From Chitinophagales bacterium (GTDB taxonomy: Bacteria > Bacteroidota > Bacteroidia > Chitinophagales > Chitinophagaceae): 64,000 nt of DNA. A program made the position numbers and the translations under genes. The notes beneath the pieces were generated by a model. The model saw nothing but the letters and a program-made list of their open reading frames with translations. It ran no database searches and was not told where the DNA came from. Position 1 is the first letter of the stretch. Each line of letters begins with the position of its first letter. Of this stretch, positions 37,549 through 46,845 are shown in pieces. The stretch spans positions 496,001 through 560,000 of the forward strand of contig JACJXP010000002.1 of NCBI GenBank assembly GCA_020636575.1. Direction: 5' to 3'.

Positions 37549-38189
37549 TGAAAGCAGATTTTATTTTAGTGACAACGCTTGAAAACATGAATAAGATCGA
37601 AAAATATATGTTTAAGAAGGCTTTCTTTTTTGTAAGCTTTGTGCTATTATCCTGTTATGCCCTGGGACAAAAAGTTAAAGAAGAGAAATGGGAAGATTCA
37701 GTGATTTATTTGAAAGAATTTTCTTCCAGAAAGGTACTTGCATATACAATTAGTTATGTCACAGTATTCATGTCATTTGAAGATGGTAAAAATGATATAA
37801 AAAGAGCCTGGCAATTCTTTTGGAGTGGGGTAACTCCAGAAGAAAAGCAAAAAATAATAAGCGAAAGAGATAGTTCTGATAGGAATAACCGGATCTTATT
37901 TATTGACTCCATTTATGAGTACCTATCCTTTGCCATAAAAAATCAGGATACAGTATACTTATCACAAACAACTTTTGATAATGCAGAATTTCGTTGCTTG
38001 ATAGCTATTGACCAATTAATCGAAAAAGGGGAATGTGCAATTGTAGACAACAGAAACAAAAGGCATTATAAGATCATCAGAAAGAAAGGATATTGGTATA
38101 AAGGCCAATTGAATGCCTGGGGTGGCAGAAGGTATTTTCTGCCGAAGAAGAAGAAATGGTTCTATGCTGCTATGGACTGGATTTCATAA
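37548..38189 (+). CDS. Exported protein of unknown function
   Basis: The frame from the coupled ATG at 37548 (TAATG overlap) has 213 residues, but a clear signal peptide begins only at MFKKAFFFVSFVLLSCYALG (ATG at 37608), so 37587 or 37608 is probably the true start. The mature part is charged and mixed alpha/beta, with a Lys/Trp-rich C-terminus (KKKKWFYAAMDW). No family recognised. The VLLSCYALG stretch could be a lipobox, though a Gly-Gln cleavage at ALGQ is more usual here. Confidence 0.6.
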   Translation: MKADFILVTTLENMNKIEKYMFKKAFFFVSFVLLSCYALGQKVKEEKWEDSVIYLKEFSSRKVLAYTISYVTVFMSFEDGKNDIKRAWQFFWSGVTPEEKQKIISERDSSDRNNRILFIDSIYEYLSFAIKNQDTVYLSQTTFDNAEFRCLIAIDQLIEKGECAIVDNRNKRHYKIIRKKGYWYKGQLNAWGGRRYFLPKKKKWFYAAMDWIS

Positions 38190-38303
38190 AAAATATTTAT
38201 TTGATTTTACTATTAATTTTTAACTCCCCTAAAACTGTTTTTCTTTAACTTCCTATCCAAATAGTTTCCATTTCAAGAAAGTGTAAAACAGAAAAACTGG
38301 AAT

Positions 38304-39659
38304 ATGAAAAAAATAATTTTTGTCCTCTTTATCCTTGTCTCCTTATATAGTTGTAAAACAAAAAAAGACAAACCGGCTGCTGATACTGATACGTATGTCA
38401 TCACTCATCCCGGCTGGATCATGCAGGGGAATGTGTATGAAGTAAATGTGAGGCAGTATAGTACGGAAGGCACTTTCAGTGCATTTGCCAAAAGCCTTGA
38501 CCGTTTAAAAGAAATGGGTGTGCAGACACTCTGGTTCATGCCGATAAATCCTATCAGTGTGGTTGAACGTAAAGGCACCATGGGTAGTTATTATGCCGTG
38601 GCTGATTATACAGCAGCGAATCCGGAATTCGGCACCATAGACGACTGGAAGAACCTGGTAAAAGCCATTCATGAAAAAGACATGAAAGTAATCATTGACT
38701 GGGTGCCCAACCATACCGGCGCTGATCACCGCTGGATCACTACTCACCCTGATTTTTATGTGCAAGACAGTACCGGCAAACCTGCCGTGGCATTCGACTG
38801 GAATGATGTTCGTCAACTGAATTATAAAAACCCGGTAATGGAAGACAGTATGATCGCTGCTATGAAATACTGGGTCACCGATACCGATATTGATGGCTTT
38901 AGGGTGGATGTAGCCTGGAATGTACCTGCTGAATTCTGGAAAAAATGTATCCCGCAGTTAAAAGCTACAAAAGACGATATGTTCTTTTTGGCAGAAGGCG
39001 ACAAAGCCTACCTGATGACCAGCGGGTTTGATGCTTATTACCCATGGGAAATGTTTCATATTATGGTGGAAGTTGCAAAGGGTAACAGACCAGCTATTTC
39101 GCTGGACAGCGTTAAGGCAAAATATGATACTATTTATCCGGCAACAGCCATACCGCTTTATTTTACCAGCAATCATGATGAGAACAGCTGGAACCAGTCT
39201 GATTACGGCACATTCCCGGGGCCTGTACATGCACCGTTTGCCGTATTTACTCAAACAATGGATAAGACAGTCCCATTGATCTACAGCGGGCAGGAAGAAC
39301 CCTTGCTGCGCAAACTGGAATTCTTTGAAAAAGACCCGATCGAATTCGGCAAATACGGGAGAGCCAAATTTTACCAGACTTTACTGGACCTGAGGAAAAA
39401 AGATGTGGCCCTTGCAGTAGATGCCTCTTTTAAAAAAATAAATGTAGGTGATGAAAATGCTTTGTATGCTTATGTAAGAAAAAAAGGAGGTAAAAAGATC
39501 TTTGTTATTCTGAACTTTTCTGACAAGGAACAAACTGTAAAAGTAACAGACAAGAGTCTGCTGGGTAATCCTTACAATGTATTCATGGGTACTAACGAAG
39601 AACTAAGTAATAAAGAATGGAAAATGGAACCATGGGGATATGTAGTGTATGAATATTAA
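38304..39659 (+). CDS. Alpha-amylase family (GH13) lipoprotein
   Basis: A 451-residue glycoside hydrolase tethered as a lipoprotein (lipobox LYSC, Cys17), so it acts in the periplasm or at the surface on alpha-glucans. The barrel motifs are clear: IIDWVPNHTG (region I), DGFRVDVAW with the nucleophile Asp202 (region II), FLAEGD with the acid/base Glu231 (region III) and SNHDEN with Asp292 (region IV). A small C-terminal beta domain (about 370-451) follows. There is no other starch gene nearby. It is followed after 48 nt by the RidA-like lipoprotein and may share its transcript. Confidence 0.93.
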   Translation: MKKIIFVLFILVSLYSCKTKKDKPAADTDTYVITHPGWIMQGNVYEVNVRQYSTEGTFSAFAKSLDRLKEMGVQTLWFMPINPISVVERKGTMGSYYAVADYTAANPEFGTIDDWKNLVKAIHEKDMKVIIDWVPNHTGADHRWITTHPDFYVQDSTGKPAVAFDWNDVRQLNYKNPVMEDSMIAAMKYWVTDTDIDGFRVDVAWNVPAEFWKKCIPQLKATKDDMFFLAEGDKAYLMTSGFDAYYPWEMFHIMVEVAKGNRPAISLDSVKAKYDTIYPATAIPLYFTSNHDENSWNQSDYGTFPGPVHAPFAVFTQTMDKTVPLIYSGQEEPLLRKLEFFEKDPIEFGKYGRAKFYQTLLDLRKKDVALAVDASFKKINVGDENALYAYVRKKGGKKIFVILNFSDKEQTVKVTDKSLLGNPYNVFMGTNEELSNKEWKMEPWGYVVYEY

Positions 39660-39707
39660 TATTTAAAATCACTGAACAATAAAACTACCATCACCAAAAA
39701 CAAAAAA

Positions 39708-40205
39708 ATGAAAGCGATACAATTTATGGCCGCTTGCCTCGTAGCCAGTACAATTATTATCAGTTCGTGTAAGGATGATGATGATTCCGAAGCATCTGCA
39801 AACAAAACCATGACAGACACGACGGATTATTTTTTGCTGCGACCCCAGCTTGAAAAAGAATACGGTTACTCACATGCAGTAAGGATCGGCAATGATCTGA
39901 AAATTTCCGGCGCCGTAAGTATGGACGATAACGGCGTTATTGTAGCTCCCGGAGATATGGAACAGCAAATGAAGAACTGCTACAGCGATCTTGAGAAGAT
40001 ACTGAATCATTATGGCTACACTTTTGAGGATGTGGTAGCAGAAAATGTGTATACAACAGACATGAAAGAATTTATCAGGGTATCCGGCTATCGCAACTCT
40101 ATTTACAAAAAACAATTCCCGACAGGCACCTGGTTGGAAGTAAAAGGGCTTGCTGTTGATGGCCAGATGATCGAAATAGATATGGAAGCGCATAAGTCGA
40201 AGTAA
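39708..40205 (+). CDS. RidA/YjgF-fold lipoprotein
   Basis: A Rid-superfamily domain (about 40-160) with a lipoprotein signal (IISSC, Cys21) and an acidic DDDD linker. RidA enzymes hydrolyse reactive enamines/imines in the cytosol, so export is unusual. The family's active-site Arg (in P-x-R-S) is replaced by Gly (PTGTW), while the C-terminal Glu (MIEID) is kept; such Rid members do not have RidA deaminase activity. It may bind a ligand at the envelope. The genes on both sides are also exported. Confidence 0.82.
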   Translation: MKAIQFMAACLVASTIIISSCKDDDDSEASANKTMTDTTDYFLLRPQLEKEYGYSHAVRIGNDLKISGAVSMDDNGVIVAPGDMEQQMKNCYSDLEKILNHYGYTFEDVVAENVYTTDMKEFIRVSGYRNSIYKKQFPTGTWLEVKGLAVDGQMIEIDMEAHKSK

Positions 40206-40248
40206 GACCCCCGTTTTGGATGACCGGCTTGATTTTAAATATCACTTC

Positions 40249-41112
40249 ATGAAAAAATATGTCTCTCTCTTTTTCTTGCTTTTATCACATTTTTTCAGCA
40301 ACGGACAGTTACTTAATTGTACCACTTCTATTAATTATGGGAACAATAAAGAGAACGGGAAATATGCATCAGTTAATGGCATCTCCATGTATTACGAGAC
40401 CTATGGCGATCCCACAAAACAGCCCCTGTTGCTCATACATGGAAATGGAGGTTCTGTAAAATCAGCTGGGTGCCAGATCGAATATTTCAAAAAGGACTAC
40501 TTTGTTATTATAACTGACAGCAGGTATCATGGAAAATCAGGTAGCGGATCAGAAGAACTGACCTACAGGTTAATGGCGAGTGACTATAATGCATTACTGG
40601 ATCATCTGAAACTGGATTCTGTAAATATCATAGGCCAGAGTGATGGCGCCATCATTGGTTTATTATTAGCCATTGAATATCCTTCGAAAGTTCACAAACT
40701 TATTGCAGCAGCTCCTAACCTGAGACCAGATAGTACAGCAACTTATCAATGGAATATAGATGATATGAAAAAGGGGTTACAGGAAGCGGAGTCCCAATTG
40801 GCAAACGGCAATAATTCAGCGGAGTTGCTTAGAAAGAAAGCGTTATTACATTTAATGCTCAACTATCCTAATATAAAAACAGATGACCTCAGAAAGATCC
40901 AGGCTCCCGTCCTGGTAGTTTTCGGAGATTCTGATTACATGCCTTTTGGGCATACTATCGAGATCTATCAAAACATACCCAGAGCAAACTTATTCATAGT
41001 TCCCGGTGCAGGACACAGAAGTTACCGGCTGGAACCTGAAATATTTAATTTAATGGCCAAAAGATTTTTTGACAACCCTTTTAGCAGGCCAACTGCCAAA
41101 GATGGGTTTTAA
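40249..41112 (+). CDS. Exported alpha/beta hydrolase
   Basis: A 287-residue esterase/hydrolase-fold protein with a signal peptide (MKKYVSLFFLLLSHFFSNGQ). The oxyanion HGNGGS (64-69), the nucleophile elbow GQSDGA (Ser131), the acid FGDSDYMPFG and the C-terminal GAGHRSYR (His) form a complete triad. The longest frame begins at a TTG (40216), but the ATG at 40249 starts the signal sequence. The substrate is unknown; a proline-iminopeptidase- or lactonase-like role is possible. Confidence 0.86.
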   Translation: MKKYVSLFFLLLSHFFSNGQLLNCTTSINYGNNKENGKYASVNGISMYYETYGDPTKQPLLLIHGNGGSVKSAGCQIEYFKKDYFVIITDSRYHGKSGSGSEELTYRLMASDYNALLDHLKLDSVNIIGQSDGAIIGLLLAIEYPSKVHKLIAAAPNLRPDSTATYQWNIDDMKKGLQEAESQLANGNNSAELLRKKALLHLMLNYPNIKTDDLRKIQAPVLVVFGDSDYMPFGHTIEIYQNIPRANLFIVPGAGHRSYRLEPEIFNLMAKRFFDNPFSRPTAKDGF

Positions 41113-41242
41113 AACTGCTATAAACCGGAATTCATTATAACCATCAAATAAGCATAATACTTTAAAATTAGTTTTCAATCAAAATGTTTGTATTGTTACA
41201 TCAATATTTATGTTAGCAACAACCTGAATTATAATTTTTGTT

Positions 41243-42460
41243 ATGAATAACACCTTTCGTTTGTATGCTTTTCTGATTATCCTTTCTGCCTGGGGTTGTA
41301 ATACAAACAATAAATCAAAATATATTATCCCTGCTGAGTTTGATAAACAAGAATACATTTGGCTTAGCTGGTACGAAACAGGCTTCTTAGGTGGCGAGCC
41401 TTTCTACACGACGATAATAAATGCCATTAAAGAAATTCATCCTTTTGTAAAAGTGAAGATCTTTTACGGACCTCAACTGGAATATGATGCTGAACAAATG
41501 CAAAGAAGAATTTATAGTGAGCTCTTGAAAAATAATATTGACACTTCAAGGATTCAGCTTTTCTACAACGAGCTGCCTTTCGGTGCTATACAAGATCCGG
41601 GACCTGTTTTCCTTAAAAATAGCAAAAATGAACTGGCCATTGCAGACTTTCGATATTCGCATCCTGATAAACGTTCTGAAGAAATTGATAAGAATGTGGC
41701 TCTAAAAATGAATCTGCCTGTTATCTCATCATCTTTAATTTCTGAGGGTGGCGCATGGCAAACAAATGGGAAAGGAACACTTTTACTTGTTGAATCAGTT
41801 GAGCTGGATAGAAACAAAGATTTAACCAAAGAAAAAATTGAAGATGAATACAAGCGGGTATTGGGTGTTACAAAAATCATTTGGTTAAAAAAGGGATTGA
41901 AAGAGGAAGAATGGGGCAAACTTGAAAATGGCATCTATGGTATAGGAACAGGTGGACATATTGATGAGTTCTGCCGGTTTGTAAACGACCATACTGTTTT
42001 ACTTGCACAGGTTGATCCAAAAGACACTATCGGTAATGAAATATCAAAGGAATCTTTCAGAAGAATGGAGGAAAATTTTCAGATCCTGAAACAAAGTTCA
42101 ACCAGCGACGGAAAGTATTTAGATATTATCCGGTTACCAGCAGGACCATTAATGATAAAAAAAGTCGAATACAAAAGTTTAAGTGAAGTTGAACAGTCAT
42201 GGTTTGAGAATGTTTTATCCGATTCTGTGGAGTTTTACCTGGCAACCGGTTATATGAATTTTGTAATTGCAAATGATGTAGTTGTAACAGCAAAATTCTG
42301 GAAAGAAGGACTTTCTAATGAACTAAAAGTTCTTGATGAAAAAGCAAAACAGGTTCTGGAATTGGCTTTCCCCTCAAGAAAAATTGTTCAGATAGATTGT
42401 ATCCCTTTGCATCATGATGGTGCCGGGCTGCATTGTCATTCCAGGAATCAACCAGAATAA
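41243..42460 (+). CDS. Agmatine deiminase / peptidylarginine deiminase family lipoprotein
   Basis: A 405-residue guanidine-modifying enzyme of the PAD_porph/AIH family. The lipobox SAWGC (Cys19) exports it, which is not typical of cytosolic agmatine deiminases. The catalytic set is present: Asp in QDPGPVF, the EGGAWQTNGKGT block, His/Asp in GTGGHIDEF, and Cys in LHCHSRNQP. The Arg that precedes the Asp in agmatine deiminase (RDTGP) is Gln here. A secreted peptide- or free-arginine-directed deiminase is inferred. A long A/T-rich leader precedes it. Confidence 0.88.
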   Translation: MNNTFRLYAFLIILSAWGCNTNNKSKYIIPAEFDKQEYIWLSWYETGFLGGEPFYTTIINAIKEIHPFVKVKIFYGPQLEYDAEQMQRRIYSELLKNNIDTSRIQLFYNELPFGAIQDPGPVFLKNSKNELAIADFRYSHPDKRSEEIDKNVALKMNLPVISSSLISEGGAWQTNGKGTLLLVESVELDRNKDLTKEKIEDEYKRVLGVTKIIWLKKGLKEEEWGKLENGIYGIGTGGHIDEFCRFVNDHTVLLAQVDPKDTIGNEISKESFRRMEENFQILKQSSTSDGKYLDIIRLPAGPLMIKKVEYKSLSEVEQSWFENVLSDSVEFYLATGYMNFVIANDVVVTAKFWKEGLSNELKVLDEKAKQVLELAFPSRKIVQIDCIPLHHDGAGLHCHSRNQPE

Positions 42461-42546
42461 AATATTGAATTAGCAAAAGACTTTTGTCAACAAGTATATT
42501 TTTATATAAATAATATATCTCAAAGAGATAAAATCATCTTCTTAAA

Positions 42547-43542
42547 ATGAAATTTGTATTCTTTCTGTTTTCCATTTTTCTTTCTACCCATGTAATGCCA
42601 CAAATAAAAAACTATATGTTTATTGGCATGGACAGGGAACAATTACAGGATACTGCTAAATGGGCAACGAACGGTTTATTTGAAGGTGTACAAATTGCTT
42701 ATTCCTGGAATCAGTTAGAACATGAAAAAGATAAATACGATTTCAGCATTATAAAAGAAGACCTTGCCCTCTTACAGCAATACAGCAAAAAGCTTTTTAT
42801 ACAGGTGCAGGATGTTAGCTTTCAGATGAAATGGAATTTTGCCCCGGCTTATTTACGGAACGACACTACTTATCATGGCGGCACCAATAAACAATACCGG
42901 TTTGCTGACTACACGGAAAAAGAATATACCGACCTGGGATGGGTTGTCAGAAGATGGGACACAGCAGTGCAGGAAAGATTACACAAACTTTATGCAGCGT
43001 TAGGAAAAAAATTTGACGGAATTGTGGAAGGCATAAATACGGAAGAAACTGCAGTAACCTTTGGCAAGAAAAACCTGCATCCGCCCGGTTTTAGTTTTGT
43101 GCAATACAAAGATGCTTTTATAGAAAACATTATTGCACTAAAGGCATCTTTCCCAAATTCAACGGTTATGGTTTATGCGAATTTTATGCCTGGAGGATAC
43201 ATGCCTTATGAAGATCCCACATTATTAAAAGTAGTTTATGAAGCAGCGTGGAAGTACAATATTGCAGTAGGCGGCCCGGACCTATTCCCTTACAAAAAGG
43301 AACATATGCAGAACAGTTACCAATTTATAAAGCAAAGCCATAATAAAGTTCCTACCGCATTAGCTGTACAGGATGGTAATTATGAATACATAAACCCCAA
43401 AACAAATCAATCCGTTACAGCCGCTGATATTTATGATTTTGCCATGCAAGAACTCCAACTAACTTATATTTTCTGGGGAACAGAGCAGCCTTATTTTGAC
43501 CGGGAGACAGTACCTTTTTTACGATCATTAAAAGGCAGATGA
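42547..43542 (+). CDS. Secreted TIM-barrel-like protein, probable glycoside hydrolase-like
   Basis: A 331-residue exported protein (signal MKFVFFLFSIFLSTHVMPQ). It has alternating short strands and helices like a TIM barrel: GVQIAYSWNQLEHEKDKYDF, LFIQVQDVSFQ, GIVEGINTEETAV with a potential acidic pair, VMVYANFMPGG, IAVGGPDLFPYK, and a final TYIFWGTEQPYF. The AYSWNQLE opening resembles clan GH-A enzymes. The family is not recognised and no substrate can be given. It ends the plus-strand run before the convergent phosphohexomutase. Confidence 0.7.
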   Translation: MKFVFFLFSIFLSTHVMPQIKNYMFIGMDREQLQDTAKWATNGLFEGVQIAYSWNQLEHEKDKYDFSIIKEDLALLQQYSKKLFIQVQDVSFQMKWNFAPAYLRNDTTYHGGTNKQYRFADYTEKEYTDLGWVVRRWDTAVQERLHKLYAALGKKFDGIVEGINTEETAVTFGKKNLHPPGFSFVQYKDAFIENIIALKASFPNSTVMVYANFMPGGYMPYEDPTLLKVVYEAAWKYNIAVGGPDLFPYKKEHMQNSYQFIKQSHNKVPTALAVQDGNYEYINPKTNQSVTAADIYDFAMQELQLTYIFWGTEQPYFDRETVPFLRSLKGR

Positions 43543-43632
43543 CCGGAAATTCAAAGTACCTGGTTATTCTTAATAAATGAATCTCCGCCATAGTCAGGGA
43601 CTCCTCGTAAATATCAAATAATATTTTTTCCA

Positions 43633-45354
43633 TCACAACCTCATATCACTGATCACCGCTTTTATTCTCTCATCCAGATCCTTGTTCTTTTGATCAAATT
43701 CGTCCCGGCTACCGAGTGCAGTGTTCACACTAAAATAAAATTTGATCTTGGGTTCTGTACCGCTGGGGCGGGCAGAGATCAGGCTGCCATCTTCAAGCTC
43801 AAACTGTAGTACATTGGATTTGGGCAGGTCAATAGCCCACTCCTCTCCTGTTTGCGGGTTCACCCCTTTCTTTAATTCATAGTCAAGCAGTTTAACCACC
43901 GGTGACCCATTGATGGATTTGGGCGGGTTACTGCGATAGCTCTCCATCATCGCTGCTATCTGCTGCTGCCCATCCATTCCTTTTTTGGTGATTGAGATCA
44001 GGTGTTCTTTATACAAACCATATTCCACATAGAGATCGATCATTTTTTCATAAAGACTGCGGCCTTTTTCTTTTTCATACGCCGCCATCTCACATAACAG
44101 AGCAATGGCGCTTACCCCATCCTTATCCCTTACTTTATCTCCTATCATCAGGCCAAAACTTTCTTCTCCGCCTACAATGTAATTTTCTTTGCCTTCTTTT
44201 AACCGGATCATTTCTGCTATCCATTTAAAACCGGTAAGTACCCGGTAGCAGGCCACATTATTTTTTTGTGCAATGGGATCTATCATTGGTGTGGTAACAA
44301 TAGTAGTGATCACCATATCATTAGGCTGCGCAATGCCTTTTGCTTTACGGGCTTCAATGAGATAATTAAATGCCAGTACAGCGGTTTGGTTACCATTCAT
44401 CAGCACCCAGTTACCATGCAGGTCTTTTACACCTATCGCCAGCCTGTCTGCATCGGGATCGGTGCCGCATAAAATATCGGCATCTGTTTTTTCTGCCAGT
44501 TTTAAACCATAACTCATGGCCTCACTTTCTTCCGGGTTGGGGTATACCACCGTAGGGAAGTTGCCATCCGGTTTTACCTGCTCATCCACCAGTGTAACAT
44601 TGGTAAACCCAAATTGTTCCAAAGCTTTTGGTACCAGTTTAATGCCGGTGCCATGTATGGGTGTGTAAACGATCTTCAGGTCTTTATGTTTGGCAATGAT
44701 CTCGGGATACACACTCAGCCCCTTCACCATATCCAGGTATTGTGCATCCAACTCTTCACCAATGATCGTAATATTTGCTTCCCCACCAGTCCATTTTACA
44801 TCATCAACAGATGCGATCTTTTCTACTTCTTTGATCACATTTTTATCATGTGGCGGCACTAATTGTGAGCCATCATCCCAATAGGCTTTGTAACCGTTAT
44901 ACTCTTTGGGATTATGTGAAGCCGTACAAACCACACCACCCTGGCAACCCAATGTGCGGATAGCATAAGATAATTCCGGTGTGGGGCGCATATCATCAAA
45001 CAAAAACACTTTAATGCCATTGGCAGCAAATACATTGGCGGCAGTTTCTGCAAAAAAGCGGCTGTTATTGCGGCTGTCATGTGCAATAGCCACTTTTACA
45101 CTGCTTTTGAAACACTGATTGAGATAGTTAGCATAACCCTGCGTGGCCATACCCACGGTGTATTTATTCATCCGGTTGGTACCGGCGCCCATTAATCCTC
45201 TTAAACCACCTGTACCAAACTCAAGACTTTTGTAAAATGCATCTGCCAGTTCATTGGAATTTTCTTTTTGCAGACGGTTGATCTCTTCTTTTGTTGCTTC
45301 ATCATAGTTCCCGTTGAGCCATGTATCTATCTTCGATTGTATTGCAGCGTCCAT
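43633..45354 (-). CDS. Phosphohexomutase (phosphoglucomutase/phosphomannomutase)
   Basis: A 573-residue alpha-D-phosphohexomutase interconverting hexose-1- and -6-phosphates. Motifs: FGTGGLRGLMGAG at the N-terminus (substrate loop), active-site TASHNPKEYNG (phosphoserine), the Mg loop GTDPDADRLAI, the sugar loop GGEESFG, and the C-terminal phosphate loop SARPSGTEPKIKFY. The length is that of the long bacterial type I/PGM2-like group. It supplies UDP-glucose or mannose precursors. The start is divergent from the DUF2279 gene. Confidence 0.93.
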   Translation of the reverse strand: MDAAIQSKIDTWLNGNYDEATKEEINRLQKENSNELADAFYKSLEFGTGGLRGLMGAGTNRMNKYTVGMATQGYANYLNQCFKSSVKVAIAHDSRNNSRFFAETAANVFAANGIKVFLFDDMRPTPELSYAIRTLGCQGGVVCTASHNPKEYNGYKAYWDDGSQLVPPHDKNVIKEVEKIASVDDVKWTGGEANITIIGEELDAQYLDMVKGLSVYPEIIAKHKDLKIVYTPIHGTGIKLVPKALEQFGFTNVTLVDEQVKPDGNFPTVVYPNPEESEAMSYGLKLAEKTDADILCGTDPDADRLAIGVKDLHGNWVLMNGNQTAVLAFNYLIEARKAKGIAQPNDMVITTIVTTPMIDPIAQKNNVACYRVLTGFKWIAEMIRLKEGKENYIVGGEESFGLMIGDKVRDKDGVSAIALLCEMAAYEKEKGRSLYEKMIDLYVEYGLYKEHLISITKKGMDGQQQIAAMMESYRSNPPKSINGSPVVKLLDYELKKGVNPQTGEEWAIDLPKSNVLQFELEDGSLISARPSGTEPKIKFYFSVNTALGSRDEFDQKNKDLDERIKAVISDMRL

Positions 45355-45420
45355 ATCGTTATCTTTTGCCTGAAAGTTAATAGTTTTTTGTATTTGGAGA
45401 CCCGAAAGAAAGTGAAAACG

Positions 45421-45428
45421 TAAATTTG
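45421..45428 (+). promoter_or_regulatory. Bacteroidota -7 element (TAAATTTG) upstream of the DUF2279 gene
   Basis: An exact TAnnTTTG match about 46 nt before the ATG at 45475. A TTTG at 45393-45396 lies 24 nt upstream and could be the -33 box. Confidence 0.55.
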
Positions 45429-45474
45429 TTAACTAAACCCATTATTTACTCCGTAACACTGTGCCTGAAACATC

Positions 45475-46416
45475 ATGCTGCTGAAAAAAGCCCTGGTATT
45501 TTTTGTTTTCTTTTTCATCAAAGATTGCTATGCACAGGATTCGCTGGCAACGCAATCATTGACTGCTGAGCAGATGAAATCCCGCCAATGGATCATCGGT
45601 GGCATTAATGTGGCCGGTTACGGTGGCTCACTGATATTGCTTAATAGCACCTGGTACAAAAATTATCCCCGCACTTCCTTTCACACATTTGATGACAGCA
45701 AGGAATGGTTGCAGACTGATAAAGTGGGGCATGCATGGACGGCCTATAACACAGGTAAAGCCTCTGCTGCCATGTGGAGATGGACCGGTATGTCGAATAA
45801 AAAAGCTACACTTATTGGTGGACTAAGTGGCACCGCTTATTTAACAGTGATCGAATTCCTCGATGCTCACTCAGCCGAATGGGGCTGGAGCTGGGCCGAT
45901 ATGGGTGCCAATTTGTTTGGTTCGGGATTGTTCATCTCCCAGCAATTGGGATGGGAAGAGCAACGCATCCAGTTCAAATTCTCGTTTCATAAAATGAATT
46001 ACGGTGAAACTATGCTGCGCAACAGGGCCGATGATCTTTTTGGCAGCAGCTGGTATGAAAGGATGCTGAAAGATTATAACGGGCAAACCTATTGGCTAAG
46101 CGCCAACCTAAAGTCATTTTTCAAACGATCCAATATCCCTGCCTGGCTCAATATTTCTGTTGGCTATGGCGCTGATGGTATGTTTGGCGGGTTTGAGAAT
46201 ATTGGAAGAGATGATAACGGCGCTATTATATTTGACAGAAGAGATATACCGAGAAGAAGACAATTCTATATTGCACCTGATATTGACCTGGCCAAAATAA
46301 AGACCAACAGTAAATTTTTAAGGACCCTCCTGAGCGGACTCAATGCCTTTAAGTTCCCGGCTCCCACATTGGAATTCACTAATGGGAAACTGAAAGGACA
46401 TTTTTTGTATTTTTAA
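45475..46416 (+). CDS. DUF2279 family exported protein
   Basis: A 313-residue protein with an N-terminal signal (MLLKKALVFFVFFFIKDCYA) and the DUF2279 core: DDSKEWLQTDKVGHAWTAY (with the DKxGH motif), IEFLDAHSAEWGWSWADMGAN (about 125-150), and a C-terminal beta-rich half resembling an outer-membrane barrel (GVGYGADGMFGGF, PAPTLEFTNGKLKGHFLYF). The family is uncharacterised. The gene is followed by a small lipoprotein at 10 nt. Confidence 0.85.
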   Translation: MLLKKALVFFVFFFIKDCYAQDSLATQSLTAEQMKSRQWIIGGINVAGYGGSLILLNSTWYKNYPRTSFHTFDDSKEWLQTDKVGHAWTAYNTGKASAAMWRWTGMSNKKATLIGGLSGTAYLTVIEFLDAHSAEWGWSWADMGANLFGSGLFISQQLGWEEQRIQFKFSFHKMNYGETMLRNRADDLFGSSWYERMLKDYNGQTYWLSANLKSFFKRSNIPAWLNISVGYGADGMFGGFENIGRDDNGAIIFDRRDIPRRRQFYIAPDIDLAKIKTNSKFLRTLLSGLNAFKFPAPTLEFTNGKLKGHFLYF

Positions 46417-46426
46417 AAAAATAAAC

Positions 46427-46822
46427 ATGCCGATGCGAAAGATTTTTTACGCTTTATTGATGATCATGGTTGCAGCAGGCTGCAAGAAGGAAACTTCCAC
46501 ACCCAACCTGGCTGCCACTATTAATATTTTATCTCCTCTTGCAATTGATGTGTATCCTAATGGTACTCCTCTCCAGGTATCTGGCAATATGGAAGACAAT
46601 AACGACATCGTACAGGCCAGGGTGGAGATCCGTAACAAGACAAGCGGAACTGTTTATTATCAGCAATCCACTTCAGTTAGTAACCTGTCCCAATATAATT
46701 ATTCATGGACATGGAATGTTACCGGCATTACCGGTACCACTACCGCTACCGTGAAAGTGATCTGCAAGGATAAACTGGGCAATGAAGAATTTGCAGAAGT
46801 GGATTGCACATTAGAGAACTGA
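46427..46822 (+). CDS. Small lipoprotein with Ig-like beta fold
   Basis: A 131-residue lipoprotein (lipobox VAAGC, Cys19), then one domain of alternating short strands and Asn/Thr-rich turns (TINILSPLAIDVYPNGTPLQVSG, and TATVKVICKDKLGNEEFAEVDC), resembling DUF4625-like Ig domains. The gene lies 10 nt after DUF2279 and 23 nt before the membrane Fe-S protein, so it probably shares their transcript. No function assigned. Confidence 0.72.
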   Translation: MPMRKIFYALLMIMVAAGCKKETSTPNLAATINILSPLAIDVYPNGTPLQVSGNMEDNNDIVQARVEIRNKTSGTVYYQQSTSVSNLSQYNYSWTWNVTGITGTTTATVKVICKDKLGNEEFAEVDCTLEN

Positions 46823-46845
46823 TCATTTAAAACCGGATCACTGCT

